Assembly: GCA_917880885.1 (NCBI GenBank)
Contig: OU862908.1
Location: 50,055,819 to 50,119,818, forward strand
Source of the DNA: Limnephilus marmoratus
Lineage: Eukaryota > Arthropoda > Insecta > Trichoptera > Limnephilidae
Length of the DNA stretch: 64,000 nt
Direction: 5' to 3'
Shown here: positions 44,524-54,389 of the stretch, piece after piece
Position numbering within the stretch: the stretch's first letter is position 1
How the letters are laid out: each line of letters starts with the position of its first letter
Program-made: the position numbers and the translations under genes
Notes under the pieces: generated by a model
The model's input: the letters and a program-made list of their open reading frames with translations, nothing else
Told to the model about the DNA's origin: nothing
Database searches by the model: none

Positions 44524-45632
44524 TCTTAATATATAAAACAAAGTCGGGTTAGTTACACTATTTACAACTCGAGATCGGCTAGACCGATTTTGATGATCTT
44601 TGATTTGTTGGATTTGTCTCCGCCCCGGATAACAGAATAACTATTAAAATATCGCAAAAATTAACGAAAAAGAAAGTTATGAAGAAAATTAATTTTTTCA
44701 TACTTTTTGTATGGAACGAATTCTCATATTTTGAAAGAACTGCAGCAATATTGAGATGGGTATAATATTTAACTGTTCGTGAATTCCAAAAATTCAAAGA
44801 CGTCAAATGTCAATGCGCTGATTGTTTCGCTTTTGTTGTTAATCGTATAAAGCTGCCCCTCTTTCTTACACACAAAACGGGGAACTATGTCTCTGCACCC
44901 CTCCAAAGGAAAAATACAATAATAATAAATCTCTGAAATGAAACGCATTTTTTTTTTACGTAAGCTCCACTTAGGACCTATGTCATCTTAAGGGAAGGTG
45001 TGTGGAGGGTCTTTTAGGAAGAATAGGATAGGAAGTTCTGGAAAGGAAAAAGGCATGAGGGGTGGGTAGGAATCTGGAGGTCAATGTATCCGGGAGTGAA
45101 TCCATCCCTCCAACTGCGGTGCAAGGCCGTTGCCTTGACCGGAATTAACCTTTTATCTTGACTCTTTTCAGCCTGACTCTTTCGACCCATTGGTCGAGAG
45201 AATCCGGCTGGAAAGGTCAAAAGGTCTCCCTCAACCAGTCTCTCTCGATCCGGCCCGCCACGCAGCAGATGGGCAGACCCGCACAAAAGTCACCCCATGA
45301 ACCCGGGCATCCCTGCTAAATCACCAAACGTGGCGAACCACTTGGGGTGATCTATGGTAGAGGTGTTGGTTATTAAATAAATGGTTCCCGGGGCGGCGGC
45401 ACCCGTACCCGCTTCCTTTCAAAAATTCCCGCAAGTTAGTGGAAAAGTAAGAAAATCACAAAAAAATATAAATCCGTACACAATGCCATTTCTGATACCG
45501 ACAAAAACAAAAAACGGACAGTTGGGCATCGATAATTGCTTAATTGTGTAATTTTTAACTTAATAAAAAACTTTAATTTAATTCAACAGTTATTGATTCT
45601 GAGGCGGCACGAACTTCATCGGGTCTGCTAGT
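44524..45632 (+). mobile_element. Non-autonomous Helitron carrying a SINE-like insert
   Basis: Begins TCTTAATATATAAAACAAAG directly after an A and ends GGGTCTGCTAGT directly before a T, as Helitrons do (host A|T, 5' TC, 3' CTRRT). The head continues with CGGGTTAGTTACACTATTTA, the type of head seen in insect Helitrons. A weak stem precedes the end (GGCGGCACGAACTTCATCGG). No Rep/helicase frame is present. Bases 44957-45415 are a copy of SINE-like family B. Confidence 0.65.
44957..45415. repeat. SINE-like family B, fullest copy
   Basis: Carries GACCTATGTCATCTTAAGG, GTGTGGAGGGTC, AGGAAGTTCTGG, GAACCCGGGCATCCCTGCTA, ACCACTTGGGGTGATCTATG and GGTTCCCGGGGCGGCGG. The minus frame 45014-45286 is a read-through. 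Confidence 0.65.
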
Positions 45633-45639
45633 TTGAAAA

Positions 45640-46320
45640 AAAAACTGAAAAGTTCAAGTTTTTTCACACTTAACAGCTTAATATACGCACGACCCACAAA
45701 ACATCTGTTCCGATGCAAAGCTTAAATAATTCCTATGTCATTTATCACTAAATAAAATTAGGTTTTAAATAAATAATATGTTTTTCTATACGACTGGAAC
45801 CTATAAAAATGGCTTAAAGTTCGATCACATCCTTTAATTTTAAACACAGGAAAATTTTGAAAATATTCATTGTAATAACGTCAAAAACGTCCTAGTATTC
45901 TTTTAAACGCTCAATTATCTTTAAATGCAAATAAATATCACTTAAAGAAATAAAAATGGTATTAACCTATTAAAAATGGTAAAAACCTTGTCGAATCATA
46001 TCCAGCCAGTCGAGTCTCGAGTCAGTCTATGAGCGTACGTCGAGGAGGGAGGTTGTTCATTTTTGTGGCGAAAAAAGTTTCGTAAACGTGTTGGCATATC
46101 AGAAAAAAATCATATTATGTGCATGATTGCAGGTCCAAGTGGATTTTTTTACAAAATCCACTGAGTGGCCGAGCGAAAACCTAAAGGCGTAAAATATTAT
46201 AGTCCATCTTCATAGGAATCGTGTTCCCATGAGCGTTTTAGACGACACGCTTTTTCGTACAGATTCATGCAGATCGTCTTTCGGACCGAAAATAGAACTT
46301 GTTCTCTTTTTTATACCAAT
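45640..46320. other. Unassigned stretch
   Basis: Nothing recognised. Confidence 0.4.
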
Positions 46321-46324
46321 TTTA

Positions 46325-47090
46325 ATGTAGGTTTTTTTATTTTTTTTATTTACAGTGGAGTTATAGAAATTACATATCGGTACAGAAATTATTTAAAAAT
46401 TGCTATCTCACCAAAAAGAAGCTAGTGCTTGTGCTTGATGAGCGAGTTACACTAATTATAACTGAAATAGAATAACATTATGCAATAAGTAAGTATTTTA
46501 TAGAATAAATTGAGACTTCTGGATCATCTATATGTGTAGGTGTACATACATGGGATACGGTTACATACTAAGATATTGTGCACTTAGGAGAAATTCGAAA
46601 AATCTAAATAAAATAGAGATGAATATATATTAAAAATAAATAGAAAGAAAGAGAAAAACAGGTAATTATTTAGTTAATTATTGCTGATGAAGTGTAGCTT
46701 CAGTTTGAGTTTCAGTTTATTGATGTCTTTGGTTTTTTTTATTTCAATGGGAAGGTTTTTGAAAAACTTTATTCCTAAAAAGATATAATTGTTTTGCATT
46801 AGTTTGGTATTAAATTTTGGTATTTTGATGTTGTCTTCATATCTTTTTGATTGGTGAGTTTCAAATTTCTTGATGACATTATCTTTGTAAATTTGGATAA
46901 TTGCGTTTTTCTTGAAGATATTCTCTACTCGAGGCACCGTGAAATCTGCGAAAAGCGTTTTTGTTGGATAAGTGGAGGGTTTCTTTAGGATTACTTTAAT
47001 GATTAGTTTCTGGATCACTTTGATCGGGGTTAGAATATTGTTGTATGACCCATAGGTTACATATGTAACATGCATTATGAAGTAGGCATC
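46325..47090 (-). pseudogene. LINE ORF2 C-terminal remnant
   Basis: The minus frame 46674-47075 reads YVTYGSYNNILTPIKVIQKL, IIKVILKKPSTYPTKTLFAD and FKKNAIIQIYKD. This corresponds to the YG...WG...L.P....Q+.I+ region after the RT domain, as at 12224-12754 but from a different, diverged LINE. Residues with no methionine may extend upstream. The 3' UTR ends in an A-tract (T-run at 46325-46350). Severely 5'-truncated. Confidence 0.6.
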
Positions 47091-47099
47091 ATTGTTGGA

Positions 47100-47380
47100 G
47101 TAATTTTAAATAAATACCTCCGATGGAAAATATATTTTTTTAATATATTCATATATGTATTATGTAATATGATAAACCGCACTCGCTGTGAAATTTCACA
47201 AAACTTTTCTGCAAAACAATCATGACATAAAAACGATAAACTCCAAAATACTGAATAAATGACTAGAGAAAATTAAATTTAATTAGATTGTGTTATTTCA
47301 TATTTAATTAATTAAAAATAACATAGGGTATGTTTGCGGCTCGTTCAGAAAGGAAAATACTATCAATATCGCCCTGGTGC
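47100..47380. other. Unassigned stretch
   Basis: AT-rich, nothing recognised. Confidence 0.4.
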
Positions 47381-47384
47381 ATAA

Positions 47385-47560
47385 CCATCATTCAGAATTA
47401 AAACGTTGCTTGAAATGGCTTTGGCCGTGTTTGGTGACCAGATCTCTTCCCCCTTTTCTTCCCCTCTCCAACACCTTCAGCCTCAAAACATACATTAATT
47501 GGGAATGTCATAGTCTCACTGGCTCTAAGTGGAAGCAGTTTAGACTCTCAGTAAAAACTG
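47385..47560. repeat. Dispersed repeat family A, copy 4 (inverted)
   Basis: Matches the complement of 427-640: CAGAATTAAAACGTTGCTTG, TTGGTGACCAGATCT, CCTTTTCTTCCCCTCTCC and AATTGGGAATG. Confidence 0.65.
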
Positions 47561-47868
47561 AAAGTGATAAAAGAAACACAGTCCATGAGATTATACAAAT
47601 ACAATCTACTTCAAAAATTGTTTGATTAATGAGTAAAATAAAATTGCACTTATGTGAAAAAAACATTAAGAAATTTTCGTTGCGTTCTTAAGTAAAGAAT
47701 GTGAGATATTTATATTATATTTTAACTTACTTAACATATTATATAATATGTGTATATGTTACTGTAAAAGTCCGAACTACGGTAAATCCTAAGATTTTCC
47801 GGTAAATCCTAAGTTTACCAACTCTTAATGGTAAAAGTCCGAACCGTTCTATAATCATCGTTCACCAA

Positions 47869-47914
47869 CCTAACCTAAACTAACCTAACGTAACCTAACC
47901 TAACCTAACCTAAC
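47869..47914 (-). repeat. Interstitial CCTAA/TTAGG tract 1
   Basis: About eight mostly perfect CCTAA units, with CCTAAA and CGTAA variants. Confidence 0.8.
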
Positions 47915-48013
47915 ATGTACTAAATTCTAATGGTAAAAGCCCGAAAAAATCGTTTATAATATTAAAATAAGAAACGATTTTTTCGGGAACCGTTCTATAA
48001 TCATCATTCACCA

Positions 48014-48070
48014 ACCTAACCTAACCTAACCTAACCTAACCTAACGTAACCTAATCTAACCTAACCTAAC
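48014..48070 (-). repeat. Interstitial CCTAA/TTAGG tract 2
   Basis: About ten CCTAA units with one CGTAA and one CTAATCTAA variant, inside the second 146-base unit. Confidence 0.8.
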
Positions 48071-48141
48071 ATGTACTAAATTCTAATGGTAAAAGCCCGA
48101 AAAAATCGTTTATAATATTTTTTTTTATTTATTTTTTTTTT

Positions 48142-49815
48142 ATTGAAAGAACAGATATACATATTAAAATCAACAAACAAGTCCTGCTAAGCCAATTCAA
48201 TTGGCTTGTCAACAGGTGCTTATATTTTAGTTACATATAGATTATTTACATTTAAAATTTACATCTTATATCTACAGATTCAACATACATATCAATATAC
48301 ATATCAATTATCAATACAAATATTTTTTTTCCGATAGCCAATTTTTCACCATATATTCAACCTTATTCATAGAATTACATTGCTTTATAGTGTCAGGTAA
48401 TAAATTAAATATCTTCGGTATGATGTATTCAAACGTTCTCTGTCCGTACTTATTGTTAAATTTCGGAACTATTAACCCGTCGTTGCGCGTGAATCTAGTG
48501 CTGTATTTATGTTCTAATTTCTCTTTATGCTGCGGGGTAAATATATGCTGAATTATTGTTTTTTATATTGTTTTTAGCAACTAATTACAATAATTCTGAA
48601 CACATTATCCAAACAGTAAAATTGTTTTGATAGTAGATAAATACTTATAATCACATATCACCGAACTTACAACTTATTGTTTTTTACATTCACATTGTAA
48701 TTTAAGAACTTAAATATAGCATTAAAAAATGTACACTACTCTTCCAGACACAAGCTAACGCTTCCATGGAAGAGTGGTATTAACATATTTGAATATGAAC
48801 ATGTAAGCAAATTAATACATCATCTAAATGTACATTATACTTTATATGCTAAAAAATAATAAATAAAAAAAAAAAAAATAATAATAATAATAAAAATTAT
48901 AATTTTGTGCCATAGTATTGCTTTCACTGGTAAAATTTTGGCATTCTGAAACAGCAACGGTGTATCATGTCTCTGTTTGAAAATATTAGGGACGACTAAT
49001 AATTTTACAATTGCGTATTGTACAACTTGTACTTGTTTCAGATTGGTTATAGAAATATTTCCCCATATTGTTAATCCATATCTTATAATAGATTCTGCCA
49101 GTGACATATAAATTATTTTAAGTGTTTCAATTGAAAGAAAAAATTTTAATGTGTACATTCTGCCAGCAATTGATCTGAGTCTTTTACAGGTTTTTTTAAT
49201 ATGTTTGTCCCATTTAAAAAAACAATCTACTGTAACACCAAGATACACGTATTCCGTAACTAATTCTAAGCTATCACATTTACAATTAGTTGGAATATTT
49301 TTATGGATGCAATTAAAATCGTGAGAAATAATATTAGGATTAAATAGAAATTTGGCATTAGGTGATCTTATATGCATTACTTTGGTTTTTTTAGCATTTA
49401 TTAATAATCCTGCATCATGTGACCATTTACAAAGTTGATTAAAGTCAATTTGCATGAGTTCAATTGCAATTTTTAGATCTTTATGTGATATGACCAATGC
49501 CGTATCATCTGCGAATACAAAATGTTTAACAAAAGAGAAAAGTTTTTTCATTATAGTTACATAAATTATATATAGTGTAGGCCCCAATATGGAACCTTGT
49601 GGAACTCCTGCAGATACATTTTTTGTTTTACTAAAAGTATTATTTATTTTGGTACATATTTTTCTATCTCTAAGATAATCTTTAAATAAATTTAACACAT
49701 TTCCTCTTATTCCAATTTTTTCTAGAGTTTTCAGAAGTTTTTTAGAGTTAATTGTGTCAAAAGCTTTAGAGTTATCGATAAATAAAACAATAACATGTAA
49801 TTTATTATTTAATTG
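48142..49815 (-). pseudogene. LINE ORF2 with RT motifs, inserted in the hairpin
   Basis: The minus frame 48835-49851 (338 residues) contains VLFIDNSKAFDTIN (RT motif A, D26), SAGVPQGSILGPTLY (motif B, residues 80-94), FVFADDTALVISH (motif C, FADD 113-116), INAKKTKVMH and EYVYLGVTVDCFFKWDKHI. It then reads FLSIETLKIIYMSLAESI and IRYGLTIWGN. The endonuclease and upstream RT are lost by 5' truncation. The last 20 or so residues read into a later insertion, so the true ORF continues at 48540-48300. The 3' UTR carries the stem-loop AAGCCAATTCAATTGGCTT (48190-48208). It is close to identical to 12088-12860. A non-functional but fairly young copy. Confidence 0.9.
48557..48900 (+). mobile_element. 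344-bp retroposed fragment nested in the LINE
   Basis: The LINE copy at 12.5 kb reads GAATTATAATTTTG without interruption. Here AATTAT occurs at 48551-48556 and again at 48895-48900, with foreign sequence between, so AATTAT is the target-site duplication. The insert ends in an A-rich tail with (AAT)n, so it is a plus-strand 3'-end fragment of a retroposon. It contains a CTTCCATGGAAG palindrome. Confidence 0.8.
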
Positions 49816-49861
49816 ATTAAAATAAGAAACGATTTTTTCGGGCTTTTCCACTAGAATTTAG

Positions 49862-49892
49862 TACATGTTAGGTTAGGTTAGGTTAGGTTGGT
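49862..49892 (+). repeat. Interstitial TTAGG tract 3
   Basis: Five TTAGG-type units in the right arm, complementary to tracts 1 and 2. Confidence 0.8.
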
Positions 49893-50014
49893 GAACGATG
49901 ACTATAGAACGGTTCGGATTTTTACCATTAAGAGTTGGTAAATCTTAGGATTTACCGGAAAATCTTAGGATTTACCAATATTCGGGCTTTTACGGTAACA
50001 TATACATATTGAGG

Positions 50015-50500
50015 CCATGTCATATCTGATAAATTATTATTTGAACTCGTTCGGTTTAATGTTGGAATATTTTACTCTGAGTAAACAGGTTCGTAATAAA
50101 AATTGTAGGCAGGTGTCATTAGTTATTTTGGTATGAATAAGAATTCCCTTATATATCATTGTATTTTACGAAATACACTGGAAATCGATGGAGTCGGAAG
50201 TATAAGAATCGGATATGAAGGAAAATGTCTGACATAATTCAAGCATTTCGAACTTAAATTATATTTTTTCCAGTAACACATAATTTATTTGGCAATAAAA
50301 AATATTGCGGTTCATTTTGTTTTTCTCGATCTCTACCTTTGACTAATACCTACTTACATTTTATTCGTTCAGTTTATGTGAATTGTTTATAATCGGCCTT
50401 TTATTTTGATTTATTTTATTACGATATATACACACAGTTGAAATATCACGTTTGCTAGGCGGGTTAGTAAAATATATCAATTGAAATTACCAACGGTATT
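50015..50500. other. Unassigned stretch
   Basis: Nothing recognised. Confidence 0.4.
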
Positions 50501-50506
50501 TTTATT

Positions 50507-51306
50507 GAAGTGAAACTTCTTTAGCCCCGTTAGTGATTTGAAATTTGGTTGAAACGGAACTGCGTCACAAAAATTTACTATATGACGGGTCCTCGGTTCT
50601 AATAAAATGCGGTAAATTCACAATTCCGCGCGAGCGTCCGGTAACGTTTGGCAAATCTTAGCGGCCAGAGAAATCCAGCGAACGGTGGTTCGAATCCTAC
50701 GAAATCTAAAAAAACAAACATTTTTATTTTTGTAATTCAACATTCAATCTTCAAACCACTTTAAAATAAACAGGCAAAATAAAAGAAAGAGACATCTAGC
50801 GTCCTTCTAGTTTCACTTTTACCGCGTGTGAATTAAACACTCTGATATTTTATTTATTTGTAGCATTTAAAAAAAGATGTCCAATCTAAATTACGCACTA
50901 TCCATCAACTATGAGAAAATAAAACACCACAGAATACACTACGAAAAAAAAAATCAAAGCGTGCAATTCACACGCTGTAGAAGTGAAACCAGAAAGTCGC
51001 TAGGTGTCGCTTTCTTTTCCTTTGCCTGTTTATTTTAAAATTGGTTTGAAGTTTGGACATTGATTTTACAAAAATACAAATGTTTTTTTTTTTGAATTTG
51101 GTAGGTTTCGAACCTCCGTTCGCTGGATGTCTCTCTGGGCGCTGAGAGTCAGGCGCTTCGTACCGCGGCCTATTGGAGGCCCTTGCGTAGTCGTGAATTT
51201 ACCGCATTATATTAGAGCCGACGACCGTCAAATAATAATTTTTTGTGACGCATTTCCGATTCATCCGAATTTGAAATCACTAACGTGGATAAAGAAGTTT
51301 CACTTT
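50507..51306. mobile_element. Foldback element with a tRNA-like sequence in each arm
   Basis: Arms 50507-50841 and 50961-51306 are complementary. The outer ends read GAAGTGAAACTTCTTTA and the inner ends ACACGCGGTAAAAGTGAAAC-type. Each arm therefore also begins and ends with inverted GAAGTGAAAC. Inside each arm is a tRNA-like segment with a B box GGTTCGAATCC (50689-50699, plus) or its diverged complement (51106-51120). The 110-codon frame 51127-51459 spans arm and flank and is not credible. Confidence 0.75.
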
Positions 51307-51319
51307 AAAAAAATTAAGT

Positions 51320-51470
51320 CTAATGGTACCGCTACATGCTTGCGACAAACGGCTTGCCGCAAGCTCAGGCAAGCTCTGGCAAACGAATGGCTGGCTTCCA
51401 CACACTTGCGAGCGCGCCAGTGTGTTCGGAGCATCCAAGCGCGGCGGACGTCTATTTAGGCTATGCTATG
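51320..51470. other. GC-rich GCAAGC/GCTTGC cluster 1
   Basis: Dense GCTTGC and GCAAGC words (GGCTTGCCGCAAGCTC, GGCAAGCTCTGGCAAACG, CTTGCGAGCGCG). A second cluster is at 52255-52480. This could be subterminal transposase-binding repeats of a DNA element about 1.1 kb long, with the MITE and other repeats inside. No transposase seen. Confidence 0.35.
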
Positions 51471-51494
51471 TTTGCGTTAATCTATTTTTATTTT

Positions 51495-51659
51495 GGTTCC
51501 ATGCCAACTCAGAATGAAACCAACTGAGAAACACCTCAGAAAGATCATTAAAAGCTATGAAAAAATAATTTTAAAATTGCCGGTAACCTTAACCTAACTT
51601 AATCAATTTTTTTATCATGACCTTTCTGAGTTGGTTTCATTCTGAGTTGGCCGGTCACC
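51495..51659. mobile_element. MITE, AACTCAGAATGAAACC family, copy 2
   Basis: Same ends as 972-1179 (GGTTCCATGCCAACTCAG on the left, GGCCGGTCACC on the right). The interior is shorter but keeps AACCTTAACCTAACTTAA. Confidence 0.75.
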
Positions 51660-51711
51660 TTTATTTTAACGTGAAACAAAAAACAAGGGAAAATGTATTT
51701 TTTATACCATT

Positions 51712-51775
51712 GAACCATTGAAGAAGATAATACTAATAAAAATATGAAAAAGAACAAGACACAGAAAAATATAAT
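51712..51775. repeat. Half copy of the repeat at 56650
   Basis: ATTGAAGAAGATAATACTAA and GAACAAGACACAGAAAAATA match the arm at 56652-56720. Confidence 0.55.
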
Positions 51776-51779
51776 GTCT

Positions 51780-51890
51780 AGTTTACACGCGGTAGAAGTG
51801 AAACCTTCAGAAAACTAAGGTAGAAAAGAGTGGGGAGGCTACGAAGCACCGCACAAAGAGGAGACATAATCTCGCAGGCTAAATCCTATA
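51780..51890. repeat. GAAGTGAAAC-family repeat, copy 2
   Basis: TTTACACGCGGTAGAAGTGA, then GGCTACGAAGCACCGCAC and ATCTCGCAGGCTAAATCCTA, as at 31012-31140. Confidence 0.6.
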
Positions 51891-52254
51891 TATTTTTGTC
51901 TCTTTTTAGTACCACTTTTTCGTTTCATCGAGTTTCAAATCACAACGGTGCCAAAGAAGTTTTCGCTTCCAAAGGTAGTGATCGCAATTGGGACCCGAAC
52001 TCGAGGATCACTTGTCTTTATATAATATTGTCTTGTATTATAAAAAAAAGTTATTCTAACAAAAATCGTATATTTTTTTATTGTAATAATATTGTATAAA
52101 TCATCAATAAAATATTATTTATTTATTTTGACATTTTAGGTAAGTCCAGTCGCAATAAATTACGTAAGTGCATTAAATTTATGTACTTATACATTTTAAT
52201 AAGTCAGGCTCGCCTCATACGCCATTCATATTCATAATATGTCTCGTAATATTA

Positions 52255-52480
52255 AATATTATCATAGACCGCACGGAGCAAAAACGGCGTGTATTCACCG
52301 CCAGCTCGGAAGTTCCACTGAGTGCGACCGAGCGCTTGCCGCTTGTGGCCAAATTATCCGACCTCGCCGGATCGGTGGCAAGCTCTCGCAAGCTCTTGCA
52401 AGCCTACGCAAACGCGCGCTCCAGACGTTGGGACTTGTGGACGCTTGCCGAGGCTCGCCAAGCGTTTGGACCCCGCTTAA
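52255..52480. other. GC-rich GCAAGC/GCTTGC cluster 2
   Basis: Includes GAGCGCTTGCCGCTTG, GGCAAGCTCTCGCAAGCTC, TTGCAAGCC and ACGCTTGCCGAGGC. Overlapping frames on both strands (52239-52655 plus, 52295-52579 minus) are composition effects. Confidence 0.35.
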
Positions 52481-52484
52481 GAAA

Positions 52485-53345
52485 ATAAGCAGAATATTAC
52501 ATATTACCAGCACCTCGAAATGGATGAAATGTGGTTTATTTAATTTTTCAAAATACATTTTCGTTTTTTTATACGCCAAAAAAAGCTTTTATATAAAAGT
52601 AACATATGTAGTTTTGTATCCGTATTATATTGGAAATAATAAAAATAAATATTAATGTGTACAAACCGTTTTCTGTGAAAAATCAAGTAGGAACAAAATA
52701 AGTACCTATATGAACATACAAAAACTAATTTAGCCGTGATCCTACCTGTAGGGATCCTACGAGTTCAATGAGGAATGAAAAATAATATAATAAAAATGCA
52801 ATAGAAATACTCATATACCTAATAGCATTGACCTTATAGTAAAACATTTCACTTGGTTTATAGTGAGAGTTCATTAATTTAAACATCGTATTTCCGTAAT
52901 TGTAATTTTAAAATATCCACAGAAATATACTCGTATTAATGTTTCATTTGATAACTTTAGTGGAATTCTAGTACACCAGCGGAACGGCAAAACCGAGAGA
53001 AGGGAGAATCTCAAAATGGTTGCATCCATTTGATTTGGCTTTACCAAGTAGCTATGAAATTTTAAGTTCTATTCCTATTACACGGAGATGTGTCTTTGTA
53101 TCCAGACCATCCTTCCCATAACCATTAACCGCAGGATTAGGCCAAGAAAGCTGTGAGCTTGCCATTGTAATATTCCTGAATTATTACTGCAACTTGATCT
53201 CTGAACTTCAGTAGACTTGATACTTTCTCCCACGCTTGTTCGTCCTATTTCCGTAATCGATTAATTTCACAAGAAAAAATTAAAGAAAAATAATGTCCTT
53301 TTAAAGATCTCAAACCCGGAGCTCAAATAAGGGGATAGAGACCAC
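52485..53345. other. Unassigned stretch
   Basis: Nothing recognised. Confidence 0.4.
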
Positions 53346-53349
53346 AAAA

Positions 53350-53757
53350 GGCGATTTACAAAAATACAAAGAGTTTTAAAGACCGGCATTATGAAGATAG
53401 ACCCAAGTAACTAAAATTACCAACATTACAAGAAAGAAAAGAAAATGGTGACCTGATTGAGTTTAAAAAAAACATCTGGACATTATAGACGTAATGGTTT
53501 TCAAGAACTTTTCACAACCATGACACTCAAAAAATGAACAAAACGCATTTTGCATAAAATCCTAGGAAATAATTCCGTAAATTAGAGTGGTGGAAGTACG
53601 AAACAAACTTCTAGAACATGTCATCGATGCTACAAATATAAATCAATTTAAAGTTAGATCGGATTCCTGTTTGGAGAGAAAAAAGGATTGTATTGAATAT
53701 TTAATAAACTCCAAAAATGAGCACATCAGCAGAATGGTGTCTGCTTATTACAAATAA
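53350..53757 (+). pseudogene. LINE ORF2 extreme C-terminus
   Basis: Frame-shifted translation gives YEDRPK, LKLPTLQERKENGDLIEFKK (the L.L.TL..RR.RGDLIE..K block) and then VVEVRNKLLEHVIDATNINQ followed by FKVRSDSC (the WN.LP..V..A.S.N.FK.RLD block). These two blocks in this order are the usual end of a CR1/L2-type ORF2. Stops interrupt it, and nothing upstream is preserved. Confidence 0.65.
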
Positions 53758-53786
53758 TAACAAAATGATTTAATTTCATTCTATAT

Positions 53787-54385
53787 AATGAATAACTTAT
53801 TACTTTGTATAAAACCACTATATTTAAAACAATATCAACATGTTTCGACAACAATGTTGTCTTCATCAGGATATGTTACTATGATGCAATAAATGAAAAA
53901 CAAGTATAGACAAATTAAAATAAATTATAACATAGACAAAATATTAAAAAGTAGAGGTGATTAATTACTTACTAATCATAAAAATAGTTATACAAAATTA
54001 AATTTAAAAATTATTTAAGGAAAAATAAAATTGCATTTAGATAATAAATTTTTTTATGAATAATTAATTAAAATAATTAGTCTAAATCAAAAAATCAATA
54101 ATTATAATTAGTTGTAAGTATTAATAAGAAAATAAATTTAAAAGATGGCTATTTTTAAAAAAGGTTTGGTTATTTATAATATTTAATTTACTATTAATGC
54201 TTTTTCTAATTTCTAAAATTTCTAAATTATCTAATTGTATGCCCGTAGTGTTAGTATGTAAAATTTTAAGACCTGTATTAATATCAAAAGAATGACTTGT
54301 TTCCAAAATATGGAAATAAGTATTTAAATTTTATTTTATTTTATTTTACTTTATTATACAAAGTAATAAGTTATTCATTATATGA
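53787..54385 (-). mobile_element. Penelope-like element, 3' part with hammerhead-like motif
   Basis: The minus frame 54121-54306 reads ETSHSFDINTGLKILHTNTT, QLDNLEILEIRKSI and NIINNQTFFKNSHLLNLF. This resembles the C-terminal GIY-YIG endonuclease region of Penelope-like elements (H..E..H.F....KIL...., LE..EI, LN.QT). About 250 bases downstream on the same strand is CTGATGA (53863-53869), one A, a self-complementary GACAACAATGTTGTC (53847-53861) and GAAAC (53842-53846). The ends are inverted: ATAATGAATAACTTATTACT (53788) and its complement at about 54360-54380. The combination supports a truncated Penelope-like element. Confidence 0.6.
53842..53869 (-). ncRNA. Hammerhead-like core (Penelope-associated)
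   Basis: CUGAUGA, extra A, stem II with GACAAC/GUUGUC, then GAAAC. A standard hammerhead has no extra base before stem II, so self-cleavage is uncertain. Confidence 0.45.
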
Positions 54386-54389
54386 AAAA

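Larger units (their letters stand above)
47744..50010. mobile_element. Inverted-repeat element with TTAGG-type tracts, interrupted by a LINE
   Basis: Outer ends are complementary: TATATGTTACTGTAAAAG (left) and CTTTTACGGTAACATATA (right). Inward, both arms carry TAGGATTTACC-type blocks (TAAATCCTA on the left), AACCGTTCTAT, CACCAACC and runs of CCTAA (TTAGG on the right arm). On the left, a 146-base unit is duplicated (47841 and 47987), each copy ending in CCCGAAAAAATCGTTTATAA. In the first copy that half-hairpin is followed at once by its partner GAAACGATTTTTTCGGG. In the second, a LINE separates the two. No coding sequence belongs to the element. Confidence 0.8.

Noticed and set aside
47744..50010. 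A true telomere or chromosome end
   Set aside because: The TTAGG tracts are short, occur in mirrored arms and have unique sequence on both sides, so they are interstitial and element-borne.
51127..51459. 110-codon frame as a gene
   Set aside because: It crosses from a foldback arm with a tRNA-like segment into the GCAAGC cluster. There is no domain.
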